Below, piece by piece: positions 50,277 through 50,830 of a DNA stretch of 50,830 bases (its first letter is position 1; each line of letters starts with the position of its first letter). This DNA is from Paludibacteraceae bacterium. Its GTDB lineage: Bacteria; Bacteroidota; Bacteroidia; Bacteroidales; Paludibacteraceae. The position numbers were made by a program, and so were the translations under genes. The stretch is from NCBI GenBank assembly GCA_017550335.1, contig JAFZPM010000021.1, positions 1 through 50,830 of the forward strand, in the 5' to 3' direction. The notes below the pieces were generated by a model. That model worked only from the letters and a program-made list of their open reading frames with translations. It did no database searches and was not told the DNA's origin.

Positions 50277-50830
50277 ATGTCAAAATATCTGAGCCCCAAG
50301 GCGGACATAACCTTCAAGAAGGTATTCGGTGAGCACAAGAACCTGACCATCAGTTTCTTGAACGCCCTGTTGGACTTCGAAGACAAGGCGAAGATCGTCT
50401 CCATCGAGTACCAGACACCGGAGATGTACCCCGAGACGCCCACGAGGAAGTACTCCATCGTGGACGTGCGCTGCAAGGACGACCGCGGGCGCTCCTTCAT
50501 CGTGGAGATGCAGATGGTCTGGAACTCGGACTTCAAGCAACGCATCCTCCACAACACGACACGGGCCTACAGCAACCAGCTAGGGCAGGGGAAACCCTTC
50601 GCGGACGCCATGCCCGTCTATGCGCTCTGTCTTATCGACGACACCTTCGAACCGACGCTCAAGAGCCAGCCGGACGACATGTTGGTCAGGGAGTGCAGCC
50701 CCTACTACGGGCAGGACTTCTACCACCACTACATGCTGACGGAGGACGGACACCCCGACCGCATCATCGAAGGACTCAACATCATACTAGTGGAGCTGCC
50801 GAAGTTCACACCCATGTCGGGTTCCGACAA
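50277..50830 (+). CDS. Rpn-type PD-(D/E)XK nuclease-family protein, truncated by window end
   Basis: 184 codons are visible; the frame runs off the edge. MSKYLSPKADITFKKVFGEH is the family's opening, and the nuclease core is recognisable as Asp63 (SIVDVRCKD) with Glu77-x-Gln79 (FIVEMQM), preceded by IEYQTPEM. These are PF12784/Rpn-type proteins, often annotated as transposase-like; E. coli RpnA-type members are DNA nucleases that stimulate RecA-independent recombination. In Bacteroidota they occur in many copies and are not autonomous transposons as far as sequence shows. It follows an array of palindromic repeats and has its own promoter. Confidence 0.85.
   Translation, partial: MSKYLSPKADITFKKVFGEHKNLTISFLNALLDFEDKAKIVSIEYQTPEMYPETPTRKYSIVDVRCKDDRGRSFIVEMQMVWNSDFKQRILHNTTRAYSNQLGQGKPFADAMPVYALCLIDDTFEPTLKSQPDDMLVRECSPYYGQDFYHHYMLTEDGHPDRIIEGLNIILVELPKFTPMSGSD

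Noticed and set aside
49838..50557. Open frame of 239 codons on the minus strand across the repeat array and into the Rpn-type gene
   Set aside because: Most of it is the translated repeat (ASVRLGHVETQNFASV-type copies), and it runs antisense to a gene with a clear promoter and family motifs.

Overview
The window reads as a chromosomal segment of a member of the Bacteroidota, most likely order Bacteroidales (Prevotella/Bacteroides-like). The reasons are promoters of the TTTG / TAnnTTTG type, an UpxY-type NusG-family antiterminator heading a capsule locus, LytS/LytTR two-component proteins, Bacteroides-style lipoprotein signals, and families typical of these genomes. Genus and species cannot be fixed from sequence reading alone. 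The dominant content is one very large surface-polysaccharide region (about 9.3-49.8 kb, all on the + strand).

Layout. (1) 1-1477, + strand: two tandem paralogues with a C-terminal J domain, the first cut by the window edge. They meet head-on, with no spacer, the end of (2) a six-gene minus-strand operon (8728-1478): beta-helix-like lipoprotein, endonuclease/exonuclease/phosphatase-family protein, LytS-type histidine kinase, LytTR response regulator, COG2509-type FAD oxidoreductase, and a membrane protein with TerB-like segments. (3) 8729-9321: divergent control region with a long leader. (4) 9322-23135, polysaccharide locus 1: WecA/MraY-like priming transferase, Wza, Wzc, YwqE/CpsB-type phosphatase, DegT aminotransferase, ATP-grasp enzyme, four glycosyltransferases plus a DUF1972 transferase, and an EpsG-type polymerase, but no flippase. 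(5) 23136-43490, locus 2: structured leader and upxY, a second and very similar WecA-Wza-Wzc set, an acyl cassette (NeuD/PglD-type acyltransferase, acyl carrier protein, two KASIII enzymes, SDR reductase), two flippases in tandem, WecB and WecC (UDP-ManNAcA), an O-antigen-type polymerase, two glycosyltransferases, a hexapeptide acyltransferase and an alpha/alpha-toroid-like protein, closed by a Rho-independent terminator. (6) 43491-49766, locus 3: WecG/TagA-type transferase, a third and more diverged Wza-Wzc pair bracketed by a 32-bp inverted repeat, and two GT2 transferases. (7) 49767-50276: a non-coding array of palindromic repeats in A-B-A-B order, then a truncated Rpn/PD-(D/E)XK family gene with a textbook Bacteroidota promoter.

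How it works together. The WecA homologues would start lipid-linked repeat units on undecaprenyl phosphate. WecB/WecC would make UDP-ManNAcA, and WecG could add ManNAc(A) as second sugar. The glycosyltransferases, aminotransferase, acyl cassette and O-acyltransferase would build and decorate the units; Wzx, Wzy, Wzc and Wza would flip, polymerise and export them. Two polymerases, three Wza-Wzc pairs and two WecA copies imply at least two different polymers, but the flippases lie only in locus 2, so parts may be shared. The most distinctive elements are the dedicated ACP-KASIII-KASIII-SDR cassette inside a capsule locus, the duplicated export modules, and the inverted-repeat-bounded third module.
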